DNA of 7,408 nt from Mycobacterium sp. (GCA_025965815.1 JAOPWF010000807.1:1-7408); one strand, 5' to 3'; shown: positions 1 through 5,022, numbered from the stretch's first letter. Notes: generated from the sequence alone by a model not told the origin. Numbers and translations: made by a program.

Positions 1-630
1 CAGCGGTCCCACCACGACCGCCTCGGCCGGCCAGTCCGGCCGGGGCACCTCCAGCGCGGGCAGCGTGGCGATCAGACGGCGCAGCGGGCCGGGGTCCACG
101 GCCGGCAGGCCGATGTCGACCCGGACCGCCGAGCGCTGTCGCAGGCCGGCCCGCCAGGACCGGTCGGTCAGCGCACGCATGACCGTGTCGCGGAGCCGGC
201 CGCGGATTCCGACCCCGGGTGCCAGCCCACTGCCCAGCGGGGGCAGACCCTTCGACGGCCGGTACAACGGGTGCGGGTTGAGTTCGATCCACGGCAGGCC
301 GAGCAGCTCGGCGGCCAGCCCGCCGCAGGCGGTGATCACATCGGAAACCACCAGGTCGGGCGCGAGCTCGCGCAGCGCCGGGGTGTTGAGCACCGCCATC
401 CGCGCGGCGCGCTGGTGGATCTTGGCCCCGGCGTCGGTGTCGTCGTCGAGTTCGGTGGGGTCCAGTCCGTCGAGTTCGGCCGCGTCGATGCCCACCGCAC
501 GGGCGGTGTCCAGCCACTCGGTGCCGGTGAACAGCGTCGGCGCGTCACCGGCAGCGGCAAACCGGCGGCACAGCGCAATGGCCGGAAACGCGTGCCCCGG
601 GTCCGGTCCGGCGACCACAGCGACGCGCAT
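1..630 (-). CDS. GT1/MGT-family glycosyltransferase, N-terminal 210 residues (3' end outside window)
   Basis: The reading frame starts at ATG 630 and is still open at base 1, so only the N-terminal half is present. The start gives MRVAVVAGPDPGHAFPAIAL, a typical first beta strand and loop of a GT-B fold, with the conserved His (H13) followed by P-A-x-A-L that in GT1 enzymes sits at the acceptor site. Residues 92-113 (DLVVSD then ACGGLAAELLGLP) match the strand-helix element ending in 'lGlP' of macrolide/UDP-glycosyltransferases. The window ends at VVVGPL, the usual end of the acceptor domain before the linker to the nucleotide-sugar domain. The donor-binding domain is therefore not visible, and neither sugar nor acceptor can be named. 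The position beside ephG matches the M. tuberculosis Rv2739c family, annotated as an alanine-rich transferase. No signal peptide is seen, so it is probably cytoplasmic. It is divergent from ephG across 43 bp. AGGG occurs 4-7 nt before the ATG, so a short leader with a weak ribosome site is an alternative to leaderless translation. Confidence 0.85.
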   Translation of the reverse strand, partial: MRVAVVAGPDPGHAFPAIALCRRFAAAGDAPTLFTGTEWLDTARAVGIDAAELDGLDPTELDDDTDAGAKIHQRAARMAVLNTPALRELAPDLVVSDVITACGGLAAELLGLPWIELNPHPLYRPSKGLPPLGSGLAPGVGIRGRLRDTVMRALTDRSWRAGLRQRSAVRVDIGLPAVDPGPLRRLIATLPALEVPRPDWPAEAVVVGPL

Positions 631-637
631 TGGCCCT

Positions 638-643
638 ACCCTG
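638..643 (-). promoter_or_regulatory. Candidate -10 element for the glycosyltransferase gene
   Basis: On the minus strand CAGGGT lies 7 nt before ATG 630, the position expected of a -10 hexamer for a leaderless mRNA. It misses the first T of the mycobacterial TANNNT consensus, so this is weaker than the other -10 candidates in the window. It lies exactly 17 bp from the ephG -10 hexamer on the other strand. Confidence 0.35.
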
Positions 644-660
644 CCACAGCGTCGCAGAAC

Positions 661-666
661 TAGGCT
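661..666 (+). promoter_or_regulatory. Candidate -10 element for a leaderless ephG mRNA
   Basis: TAGGCT matches the mycobacterial SigA -10 consensus TANNNT and ends 7 nt before ATG 674, so transcription would begin at about the A of the start codon. No Shine-Dalgarno sequence is present in the 20 nt before the ATG, which fits leaderless translation. No good TTGACA-like -35 is seen; the -35 position is occupied by the complement of the opposing -10 candidate. Confidence 0.55.
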
Positions 667-673
667 GACGACC

Positions 674-1120
674 ATGACCTCCGAGCAGACAGCCGACACG
701 AGCACCGAAACCGACAACATCCGCACGGTAACGGCATTCCTGAACGCCTTGCGGGAGTCCGACTTAGACACCGCGGGGACGCTGCTGGACGACAATCTGG
801 TGTATCAGAACGTCGGCTTCCCGACCATCCGCGGCGCCCGTCGCACGATCACACTGTTCCGGCCGTTGACCCGATCTGGTCTCGGGTTCGACGTGAAGAT
901 CCACCGCACCGCGGCCAGCGGTGCCACGGTGATGAACGAGCGCACCGATGTGCTGATCCTCGGCCCGGTGCGCCTGCAGTTCTGGGTGTGCGGCGTCTTC
1001 GAGGTACGAGGCGGCCGCGTCACGCTGTGGCGGGACTATTTCGACATGTTCGACATGCTCAAGGCGACCGTGCGCGGGCTCGCAGGCACCGTCGTCCCGG
1101 CGCTGCGCCCGACGCTGTAG
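674..1120 (+). CDS. ephG: Limonene-1,2-epoxide hydrolase family protein, EphG-like
   Basis: This is a 148-residue protein of the LEH branch of the SnoaL-like alpha+beta fold, whose members open epoxides by direct attack of water without a covalent intermediate. The known catalytic set of Rhodococcus LEH (Tyr53, Asn55, Arg99, Asp101, Asp132) is reproduced in order: Y44 and N46 in VYQNVG, R90 and D92 in NERTDVL, and D121 in LWRDYFD. An Arg-Asp pair plus a distal Asp is the signature of an active LEH and argues against a non-catalytic SnoaL relative. Length fits M. tuberculosis EphG (Rv2740, about 149 residues), for which activity on sterol- and fatty-acid-like epoxides has been described. The frame is open upstream to base 65, but the homologous domain begins shortly after M at 674 and a -10 hexamer sits just before it. 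The upstream extension overlaps the glycosyltransferase antisense and is not coding. The natural substrate cannot be inferred. The stop lies 3 bp from the stop of pspM on the other strand. Confidence 0.88.
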   Translation: MTSEQTADTSTETDNIRTVTAFLNALRESDLDTAGTLLDDNLVYQNVGFPTIRGARRTITLFRPLTRSGLGFDVKIHRTAASGATVMNERTDVLILGPVRLQFWVCGVFEVRGGRVTLWRDYFDMFDMLKATVRGLAGTVVPALRPTL

Positions 1121-1123
1121 CGG

Positions 1124-1954
1124 TTACGCCCGGCGCAGGTGGCCGAGCTCGTCGAACGCCTGCGCCCAGCCGACCAGGCGATCGGTGGCGTGCACCAGTT
1201 CGTCGCGGTAACGCTGCCGCGACATCGGTGAGCTCGACATCGACCCGGTGTTCGCCGACGACACCAGTTGTGCTGCGGCGGTGACCATTTCGTTGTACTG
1301 CCGGGCACCGTTGTGCAACTGCGCGGTGAACGCGTCGATGGTGGGTTGCAGGTGCGCTCGCGAGTGCGGGGTGAAGTTCACCGTCCGCTCCATCGAGACC
1401 ACCTCGGTCGCCGTCGCGGTCATGGTGGCGGCCGTCTGGTTGGCCGCCGCGGTCAGTCCGCGGATCTCGTCGGCGGGCAGCAGGTTGCCGCGCTCCATCA
1501 CCCCCAACAGCGAGAAGAGCCCACGCTCGGAGGCGGCCAGCGCCGACATCGGTGGCCGCGCCGCCGACCCGGGTGGCGGCAGCCGACGACTGTTACGCGG
1601 CCGCGGGTCCGGCAACGGCGAGCGCTTCAGGTATCGCCAGCGCAGGAACAGCAGGGTGGCCGGGAAGACCGCACCGGCCGCGATCACGCCAGGGATGATC
1701 AGCGCCCACGCCGGCGTGTTCCAAGACGCCATCACCGCGGTCACCACGACCCAGAATGCACAGGAGAAGCCGAAGAACACTGCGCCCCGGAACGCCCACC
1801 GTCGCTGACGCAACATCCGCGCCCGTGGATCGGCGGCGGCACTGAGCGTCTGGGCAACGACCGCGGAATACTCGCTGGCGGTGTCGATTCCGCGTTGCAA
1901 CAGCGAGCGCCAGCGTTCCTGCCTTGTCATACGTGAACCCGGTGTCAGCGCCAT
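1124..1954 (-). CDS. pspM: PspM: two-helix membrane protein of the Psp envelope-stress module (Rv2743c family)
   Basis: This 276-residue protein has two hydrophobic helices at about residues 55-76 (FFGFSCAFWVVVTAV) and 83-105 (ALIIPGVIAAGAV), joined by a tight turn (ASWNTPAW). Arg-rich flanks (RQRRWAFR before, RWRYLKR after) predict both termini in the cytoplasm. A Pro/Arg-rich linker follows at about 111-136, then an Ala/Thr-rich helical region at about 140-235. It lies directly behind pspA with 15 bp between them, containing GGAG 5 nt before the ATG, so I use the ATG at 1954; Met9 lacks such a site. Position, length and topology match M. tuberculosis Rv2743c, named PspM, reported to interact with PspA and to be co-transcribed with clgR and pspA. 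No enzymatic motif is seen. Its role is inferred to be recruiting or anchoring PspA at the plasma membrane. It is the last gene of the series and meets ephG tail to tail. Confidence 0.87.
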   Translation of the reverse strand: MALTPGSRMTRQERWRSLLQRGIDTASEYSAVVAQTLSAAADPRARMLRQRRWAFRGAVFFGFSCAFWVVVTAVMASWNTPAWALIIPGVIAAGAVFPATLLFLRWRYLKRSPLPDPRPRNSRRLPPPGSAARPPMSALAASERGLFSLLGVMERGNLLPADEIRGLTAAANQTAATMTATATEVVSMERTVNFTPHSRAHLQPTIDAFTAQLHNGARQYNEMVTAAAQLVSSANTGSMSSSPMSRQRYRDELVHATDRLVGWAQAFDELGHLRRA

Positions 1955-1969
1955 GCCATCTCCAAAGTG

Positions 1970-2779
1970 CTACTGGCTGAGCGGATTCTCCGGCGTGGCC
2001 GGAGCGGGATTGGTGGCGGGAGCGGCGGGACTGGTGGCGCCACCCGCGGGCAGCGCGTCACCGCGCATCGAGGCGCGGATCTGCTCCAGCCGGGAATGTC
2101 CGGCCATCTGCACGCTGGCCTGCTGGACCTCGAGCATGCGGCCCTGCACCGAGTTCTGCGCGAGCTCAGCCGATCCGAGCGCATTGGCGTAGCGGCGCTC
2201 GATCTTGTCGCGCACCTCGTCGAGGCTGGGCGTGTTGCCGGGTGCGGCAAGGTCACTCATCGACCGCAACGAGGCGCTGACCTGCTCCTGCATCTTCGCC
2301 TGCTCCAGCTGGCTGAGCAGCTTGGTGCGCTCGGCGATCTTCTGCTGCAGCATCATCGCGTTCTGTTCGACGGCCTTCTTGGCCTGCCCCGCGGCCTGCA
2401 GCGCCTGGTCGTGCAGGCCCTTGAGATCCTCGACGCTCTGCTCGGAGGTGACCAGCTGCGCGGCGAACGCCTCGGCGGCGTTGTTGTACTCGGTCGCCTT
2501 AGCGGCGTCGCCGGCGGCGGTCGCCTGATCGGCGAGGGTGACCGCCTGGCGGACATTGACCTGTAGCTTCTCGATGTCGGCGAGCTGGCGGTTCAGCCGC
2601 ATCTCGAGCTGGCGCTGATTGCCGATGACCTGGGCCGCCTGCTGGGTCAGCGCCTGGTGGGTGCGCTGAGCGTCCTCGATGGCCTGCTGGATCTGAATCT
2701 TGGGATCCGCGTGCTCGTCAATCTTCGAGTTGAACAGGGCCGTGAGGTACTTCCACGCCTTGACGAACGGATTGGCCAT
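1970..2779 (-). CDS. pspA: PspA/IM30 (ESCRT-III-like) phage-shock protein, 35 kDa antigen homologue
   Basis: This is a 269-residue member of the PspA/Vipp1 family. These proteins bind anionic, stressed or stored-curvature membrane through an N-terminal amphipathic helix and assemble into rods or rings that keep the membrane intact. Residues 2-20 ([19 protein letters not shown]) form that helix, followed by [13 protein letters not shown] at 26-37, the characteristic start of the coiled-coil hairpin. Residues about 40-165 are almost uninterrupted helix rich in Gln, Ala and Glu, with further helices at 185-239. The tail (about 240-269) is Pro/Ala-rich and disordered, as in the mycobacterial 35 kDa antigen (Rv2744c, about 270 residues). 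The frame extends 17 codons upstream of M2779, but GGAG sits 7 nt before that ATG and the family starts with M-A-N-P-F, so 2779 is chosen. It lies 153 bp downstream of clgR and 15 bp upstream of pspM. In M. tuberculosis PspA also restrains ClgR by direct binding; nothing here shows this directly. Confidence 0.97.
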   Translation of the reverse strand: MANPFVKAWKYLTALFNSKIDEHADPKIQIQQAIEDAQRTHQALTQQAAQVIGNQRQLEMRLNRQLADIEKLQVNVRQAVTLADQATAAGDAAKATEYNNAAEAFAAQLVTSEQSVEDLKGLHDQALQAAGQAKKAVEQNAMMLQQKIAERTKLLSQLEQAKMQEQVSASLRSMSDLAAPGNTPSLDEVRDKIERRYANALGSAELAQNSVQGRMLEVQQASVQMAGHSRLEQIRASMRGDALPAGGATSPAAPATNPAPATPENPLSQ

Positions 2780-2822
2780 GAGTTCGCTCCGCCTTCGCTT
2801 CGTTGTCTGCCGGTCCCGGGAT

Positions 2823-2836
2823 GGGCGCAAGCGCCC
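2823..2836 (-). other. Perfect GC-rich hairpin with CUUG tetraloop in the clgR-pspA leader
   Basis: In the sense of the clgR-pspA transcript the sequence reads GGGCG-CTTG-CGCCC, a five-pair G/C stem closed by a G-C pair on a CUUG loop, a known extra-stable RNA tetraloop class. It ends 43 nt before the pspA start codon. No U-tract follows, so it is not a classical intrinsic terminator. It could act as an attenuator, RNase stop or mRNA stabiliser; function is inferred only. Confidence 0.4.
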
Positions 2837-2845
2837 GATCTACTG

Positions 2846-2877
2846 GCCCAACTTATCGGTTCTGCCCAATTTATCGG
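2846..2877 (-). repeat. Two-copy tandem repeat, 18-bp period, upstream of pspA
   Basis: The 14-mer CCGATAARTTGGGC occurs twice on the minus strand (2877-2864 with A at the R position, 2859-2846 with G), 13 of 14 bases identical and 18 bp apart start to start. The gene-free gap between clgR and pspA runs from 2780 to 2932, so this repeat is not explained by coding. Each copy contains a TANNNT hexamer (TAAATT and TAAGTT), so one or both may be a -10 of an internal pspA promoter. The spacing is not far from two helical turns, so a paired operator is also possible. Confidence 0.55.
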
Positions 2878-2932
2878 GTCGACGCAGGTCGCCACACCCC
2901 TGCGGGCGCTTTCCGGTGGACGGATCGGCCGG

Positions 2933-3277
2933 TCAGGCGACCGCCATCGACATCACCTGAGGAATGACGACCTTGGTGGTGACATCGATATTGGTGGAAC
3001 CGGCGGTCTCGTGTCCGACAGGTACTAGGGTGGCGGCGCGTTCCCGGCGGGCCATCCGCTCGCCCGCGTCGGACAGCACGCTCGACAACGGGACGTCCAG
3101 GGCGCCGCAGATGGCGCCGAGCAGTTCACTCGACGCTTCCTTGCGCCCGCGCTCGACCTCCGAGAGGTAGCCGAGGCTGACGCGCGCGGAATCGGATACC
3201 TCGCGCAGAGTGCGGCCCTGGGTCGTGCGAGCACGACGCAGAACGTCGCCAATCACCTCGCGCAGCAATGCCGCCAT
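2933..3277 (-). CDS. clgR: ClgR: XRE-family activator of Clp proteases and the Psp operon
   Basis: The 114-residue protein carries a Cro/C1-type helix-turn-helix domain at about residues 8-68. The core [20 protein letters not shown] (23-42) followed by [11 protein letters not shown] is the strongly conserved DNA-binding segment of actinobacterial ClgR, with S34-Y38 in the recognition helix. The rest is a short basic linker and a C-terminal tail ending MSMAVA. In other actinobacteria the hydrophobic/Ala C-terminus of ClgR marks it for ClpP degradation, so the visible tail fits a protease-controlled regulator. ClgR activates clpP1P2, clpC and, in M. tuberculosis (Rv2745c, about 112 residues), its own operon with pspA and pspM. 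An in-frame ATG exists at 3292, but AAGGAG lies between the two ATGs, 6 nt before 3277, and the family starts with M-A-A-L; 3277 is therefore the start. Its own SigE-type promoter lies at 3317-3343. The CinA-C gene ends 94 bp upstream on the same strand. Confidence 0.95.
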   Translation of the reverse strand: MAALLREVIGDVLRRARTTQGRTLREVSDSARVSLGYLSEVERGRKEASSELLGAICGALDVPLSSVLSDAGERMARRERAATLVPVGHETAGSTNIDVTTKVVIPQVMSMAVA

Positions 3278-3283
3278 CGTGCT

Positions 3284-3289
3284 CTCCTT
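3284..3289 (-). promoter_or_regulatory. Ribosome binding site that fixes the clgR start
   Basis: AAGGAG on the minus strand with a 6-nt spacer to ATG 3277 is a near-perfect Shine-Dalgarno sequence. It overlaps the codons that would follow the alternative ATG at 3292, and so decides for the shorter form. Confidence 0.85.
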
Positions 3290-3316
3290 CATCAGGTTGG
3301 CTTAGCTACCTAAAAG

Positions 3317-3343
3317 AACGCCTGCGGCGGGTCGGTTGGTTCC
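3317..3343 (-). promoter_or_regulatory. SigE-type (ECF) promoter of clgR-pspA-pspM
   Basis: The minus strand reads GGAACC (3343-3338), a 17-nt spacer, then CGTT (3320-3317). This matches the mycobacterial SigE consensus (GGAAC at -35 and CGTT at -10 with a 16-19 nt spacer). Transcription would start at about 3309-3312, giving a leader of some 32-35 nt that carries the clgR ribosome site. SigE-dependent induction of clgR under surface stress is established in M. tuberculosis; its conservation here is read from the motif. Confidence 0.8.
3319..3329. promoter_or_regulatory. Possible ClgR box inside the clgR promoter
   Basis: CGC-CTGCG-GCG has the CGC-N5-GCG core of the actinobacterial ClgR operator and overlaps the SigE -10 (CGTT) and the adjacent spacer. 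The flanks agree only partly with the published corynebacterial consensus: AGAA before CGC fits, GGT after GCG does not. In GC-rich DNA this core arises easily by chance. If real, a site at this position would allow direct autoregulation. Confidence 0.35.
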
Positions 3344-3371
3344 CGCATCGGCGAGGAGAAATCGCCCAGTT

Positions 3372-3860
3372 TCACTGGCCCTCGACCAGCGCGCGCAGCC
3401 GCACGATCGCCTCGTTGACCGCCGAGCGCCGGATATCCCAGCGCGAGCCGCTGAGCTGCAGTTCCACCACCCCGACGTCCATCGGGCCGGCCAGCCCCAG
3501 GAATACCGTCCCTACCGGGTGCCCGGCGTGCGGGTCGGGCCCCGCTACCCCGGTGAGGCCGACGCCCCAGGTGGCGGCGCAGCGCTGCCGGGCGCCGACG
3601 GCCAGCGCCCTGGCGGTGGGTGCCGCCACCGGTCCGACGGCGTCGAGCAGCTGCGGCGCAACGCCGGCGAGCGCGATCTTGGTGTCCTCGGTGTAGGTGA
3701 CCAGCCCGCCGCGTAGCACGACGCTGGCTCCGGGGACACCGGCCAGCGTCGCGGCCAGCAACCCCGCGGTCAACGACTCGGCGGTGGCGACCGTCTGGCG
3801 GCGCACCGTCAAGTCCGCGACGAGGCTGCGGGCGTCGTCAGTGACCAGCGGGTCGTCCAC
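3372..3860 (-). CDS. Stand-alone CinA C-terminal-domain protein (PncC-type NMN amidohydrolase)
   Basis: This 162-residue protein consists only of the CinA-C domain; the N-terminal MoCF/COG1058 pyrophosphatase domain of full-length CinA is missing, as in E. coli PncC. PncC enzymes deamidate nicotinamide mononucleotide to nicotinate mononucleotide in NAD recycling. Diagnostic motifs are present: TAESLTAG (26-33) with the catalytic-type Ser29, LVTYTEDTKIALAGV (53-67) with Tyr56 and Lys61, and GVGLTGVAGPDP (99-110) with Thr103, then GTVFLGLA. The Ser/Tyr/Lys/Thr spacing agrees with the catalytic set described for bacterial PncC, so activity is likely. The start is GTG 3860, preceded by AGGGA with a 5-nt spacer. 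It overlaps the end of pgsA3 by 23 bp, implying translational coupling. Later starts (TTG and GTG at codons 17 and 19) would delete the first helix. It is followed after 94 bp by clgR. I infer that it is a passenger of the pgsA3 transcript; a link to envelope stress is not shown. Confidence 0.9.
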   Translation of the reverse strand: MDDPLVTDDARSLVADLTVRRQTVATAESLTAGLLAATLAGVPGASVVLRGGLVTYTEDTKIALAGVAPQLLDAVGPVAAPTARALAVGARQRCAATWGVGLTGVAGPDPHAGHPVGTVFLGLAGPMDVGVVELQLSGSRWDIRRSAVNEAIVRLRALVEGQ

Positions 3861-4434
3861 GGGAATCCCTGATCGCCGACACGACGTAGTCCACCCCGGT
3901 CAGCACCGTCAGCACGATCGCGACCGCCATCACCACCCAGGCAGCGGCCAGCCACGGGCCGGACAGCGGAAGCACTAACAACCCGATCGCCACCGCCTGC
4001 ACCAGTGTCTTGAGTTTGCCGCCGCGGCTGGCCGGGATGACCCCGCGGCTGAGCACCGCGAAACGCAAGACGGTGACGCCGACCTCACGGACCAGGATCA
4101 GAATGGTCACCCACCACGGCAGGTCTCCCAGCATCGACAGCCCGATCAGCGCGGCGCCGATCAGCGCCTTGTCCGCTATCGGATCGGCCAGCTTGCCGAA
4201 ATCCGTCTCGATCCCGTAGCTGCGGGCCAACGCCCCGTCGAACCGGTCGGTAATCACCGCGACCGCGAAAATCGTGAAAGCGACTATGCGCCAATGTGTT
4301 TCATGACCGTCGCCGACAAACAGAGCGACCAGGAACACCGGGACCAACAAGAGCCGCACCAGGGTGAGCAGATTCGCGATATTGGCTACCCGGACGCGCG
4401 GAACCACCGGATCGACATGAGGTTGGCCCGACAC
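3838..4434 (-). CDS. pgsA3: CDP-alcohol phosphatidyltransferase, phosphatidylglycerophosphate synthase PgsA3
   Basis: This integral membrane enzyme of the CDP-alcohol phosphatidyltransferase superfamily most likely makes phosphatidylglycerophosphate from CDP-diacylglycerol and glycerol-3-phosphate, the first committed step to phosphatidylglycerol and cardiolipin. The full signature D-x2-D-G-x2-A-R-x8-G-x3-D-x3-D is present at residues 63-88 (D63, D66, G67, A70, R71, G80, D84, D88), so the metal and CDP site is intact. Hydrophobic helices lie at about 20-40, 48-63, 89-102, 105-124, 143-157 and 163-185. NIANLLTLVRLLLVPVF (18-34) is the typical PgsA N-terminal helix. I use GTG 4434 (198 residues): it has no ribosome site but TATTCT ends 6 nt before it, a leaderless promoter. 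The likely conventional annotation is GTG 4473 (211 residues, nearer the 209 of Rv2746c), but that start lies 2 bp from the argA start and has neither ribosome site nor -10. The 3' end overlaps the CinA-C gene by 23 bp. Confidence 0.9.
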   Translation of the reverse strand: MSGQPHVDPVVPRVRVANIANLLTLVRLLLVPVFLVALFVGDGHETHWRIVAFTIFAVAVITDRFDGALARSYGIETDFGKLADPIADKALIGAALIGLSMLGDLPWWVTILILVREVGVTVLRFAVLSRGVIPASRGGKLKTLVQAVAIGLLVLPLSGPWLAAAWVVMAVAIVLTVLTGVDYVVSAIRDSRGRPAGH

Positions 4435-4440
4435 CGCAAC

Positions 4441-4446
4441 AGAATA
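4441..4446 (-). promoter_or_regulatory. -10 element of a leaderless pgsA3 promoter
   Basis: TATTCT (TANNNT) on the minus strand is followed by a 6-nt spacer and then GTG 4434. If used, transcription starts at or next to this GTG, which would exclude translation from GTG 4473. The -35 position 17 bp upstream is ACAGTA, the complement of the argA -10, so there is no consensus -35. Confidence 0.6.
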
Positions 4447-4463
4447 TCGGTTGCTCGAGCCGA

Positions 4464-4469
4464 TACTGT
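4464..4469 (+). promoter_or_regulatory. -10 element of a leaderless argA promoter
   Basis: TACTGT (TANNNT) ends 6 nt before the argA GTG at 4476, the standard geometry of a mycobacterial leaderless transcript. No Shine-Dalgarno sequence precedes argA. At 17 bp upstream the hexamer AGAATA is the complement of the pgsA3 -10. Confidence 0.65.
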
Positions 4470-4475
4470 GCACGT

Positions 4476-5009
4476 GTGAGCGCAGCGGGCGGTCAGCGGG
4501 TCGGCCGGGAGGTCGAAGGGCTGTCGGTCCGTCGTGCACGGACGTCCGATGTCCCGGCCATCAAACGGCTGGTGGACACCTACGCCGGGCGGATCCTGCT
4601 GGAGAAGAACCTCGTCACCCTTTACGAAGCCGTCCAGGAATTCTGGGTCGCCGAGCGCGACGGCGAAGTGATCGGCTGCGGGGCGCTGCACGTGCTGTGG
4701 GCCGACCTCGGCGAGATGCGCACCGTGGCGGTCGATCCGAGGGTCAAGGGCCACGGCGTGGGGCACGCCGTCGTGGACCGGTTGCTGGAGGTGGCCCGCG
4801 ACCTACAGCTGCAGCGCCTCTTTGTGCTGACCTTCGAGACGGAGTTCTTCGGCAGGCACGGGTTCACCGAGATCGAGGGAACGCCGGTGACCGCGGAGGT
4901 CTACGAGGAGATGCGCCGCTCCTACGACATCGGCGTGGCCGAGTTCCTCGATCTGAGCTACGTCAAACCCAACATCTTGGGGAACTCTCGAATGTTGTTG
5001 GTGCTCTGA
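4476..5009 (+). CDS. argA: Short GNAT-type N-acetylglutamate synthase
   Basis: This 177-residue single-domain GNAT acetyltransferase transfers acetyl from acetyl-CoA to glutamate, the first step of arginine biosynthesis. It matches the short mycobacterial ArgA (Rv2747, about 174 residues), which lacks the amino-acid-kinase domain of classical N-acetylglutamate synthases. Visible GNAT elements are VRRARTSDVPAIKRLVD (18-34, strand 1 and helix 1), WVAERDGEVIGCGALHVL (57-74) and MRTVAVDPRVKGHGVGHAVV (81-100), which carries the acetyl-CoA pyrophosphate loop R89-x-x-G92-x-G94. LFVLTFETEFFGRHGFTEI (115-133) is the family-typical late strand and helix. The C-terminus DLSYVKPNILGNSRMLLVL is conserved in mycobacterial ArgA. 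It starts at GTG 4476 with a -10 hexamer 6 nt upstream and no ribosome site. It is transcribed away from pgsA3 and ends 13 bp from the ftsK stop. No ARG-box operator could be identified by eye. Confidence 0.95.
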   Translation: MSAAGGQRVGREVEGLSVRRARTSDVPAIKRLVDTYAGRILLEKNLVTLYEAVQEFWVAERDGEVIGCGALHVLWADLGEMRTVAVDPRVKGHGVGHAVVDRLLEVARDLQLQRLFVLTFETEFFGRHGFTEIEGTPVTAEVYEEMRRSYDIGVAEFLDLSYVKPNILGNSRMLLVL

Positions 5010-5022
5010 GTCATTCCTCCGG

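Noticed and set aside
65..673. N-terminal extension of ephG of about 200 residues in the same frame
   Set aside because: It is Ser/Arg/Pro-rich frame noise antisense to the glycosyltransferase. The LEH domain begins right after M at 674, and the length then matches the family.
1113..1122. CGCT-GT-AGCG palindrome at the ephG stop as a terminator
   Set aside because: Four-base arms with a two-base loop and no T-tract are too weak to support a terminator call.
1036..1308. Arg-rich minus-strand frame overlapping the ends of pspM and ephG, considered as a PspN remnant
   Set aside because: It is an out-of-frame shadow of pspM and antisense to ephG. Arg richness is expected from shifted frames here, and I cannot show homology to Rv2742c.
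2880..2932. Second SigE promoter in front of pspA (GGAAAG on the minus strand)
   Set aside because: No CGTT lies 16-19 nt downstream of it, so the -10 half is missing.
3275..3292. ATG 3292 as the clgR start (119 residues)
   Set aside because: The strong AAGGAG lies downstream of it and serves ATG 3277, which also gives the family-typical N-terminus.
3350..3366. GGCGA/TCGCC inverted repeat after the CinA-C gene as a terminator
   Set aside because: The stem is only five pairs with a seven-base loop and no U-tract, and it is too common by chance in this base composition.
5010..5022. Bidirectional terminator between argA and ftsK
   Set aside because: The 13-bp gap and its flanks show no stem-loop, so no terminator can be supported.
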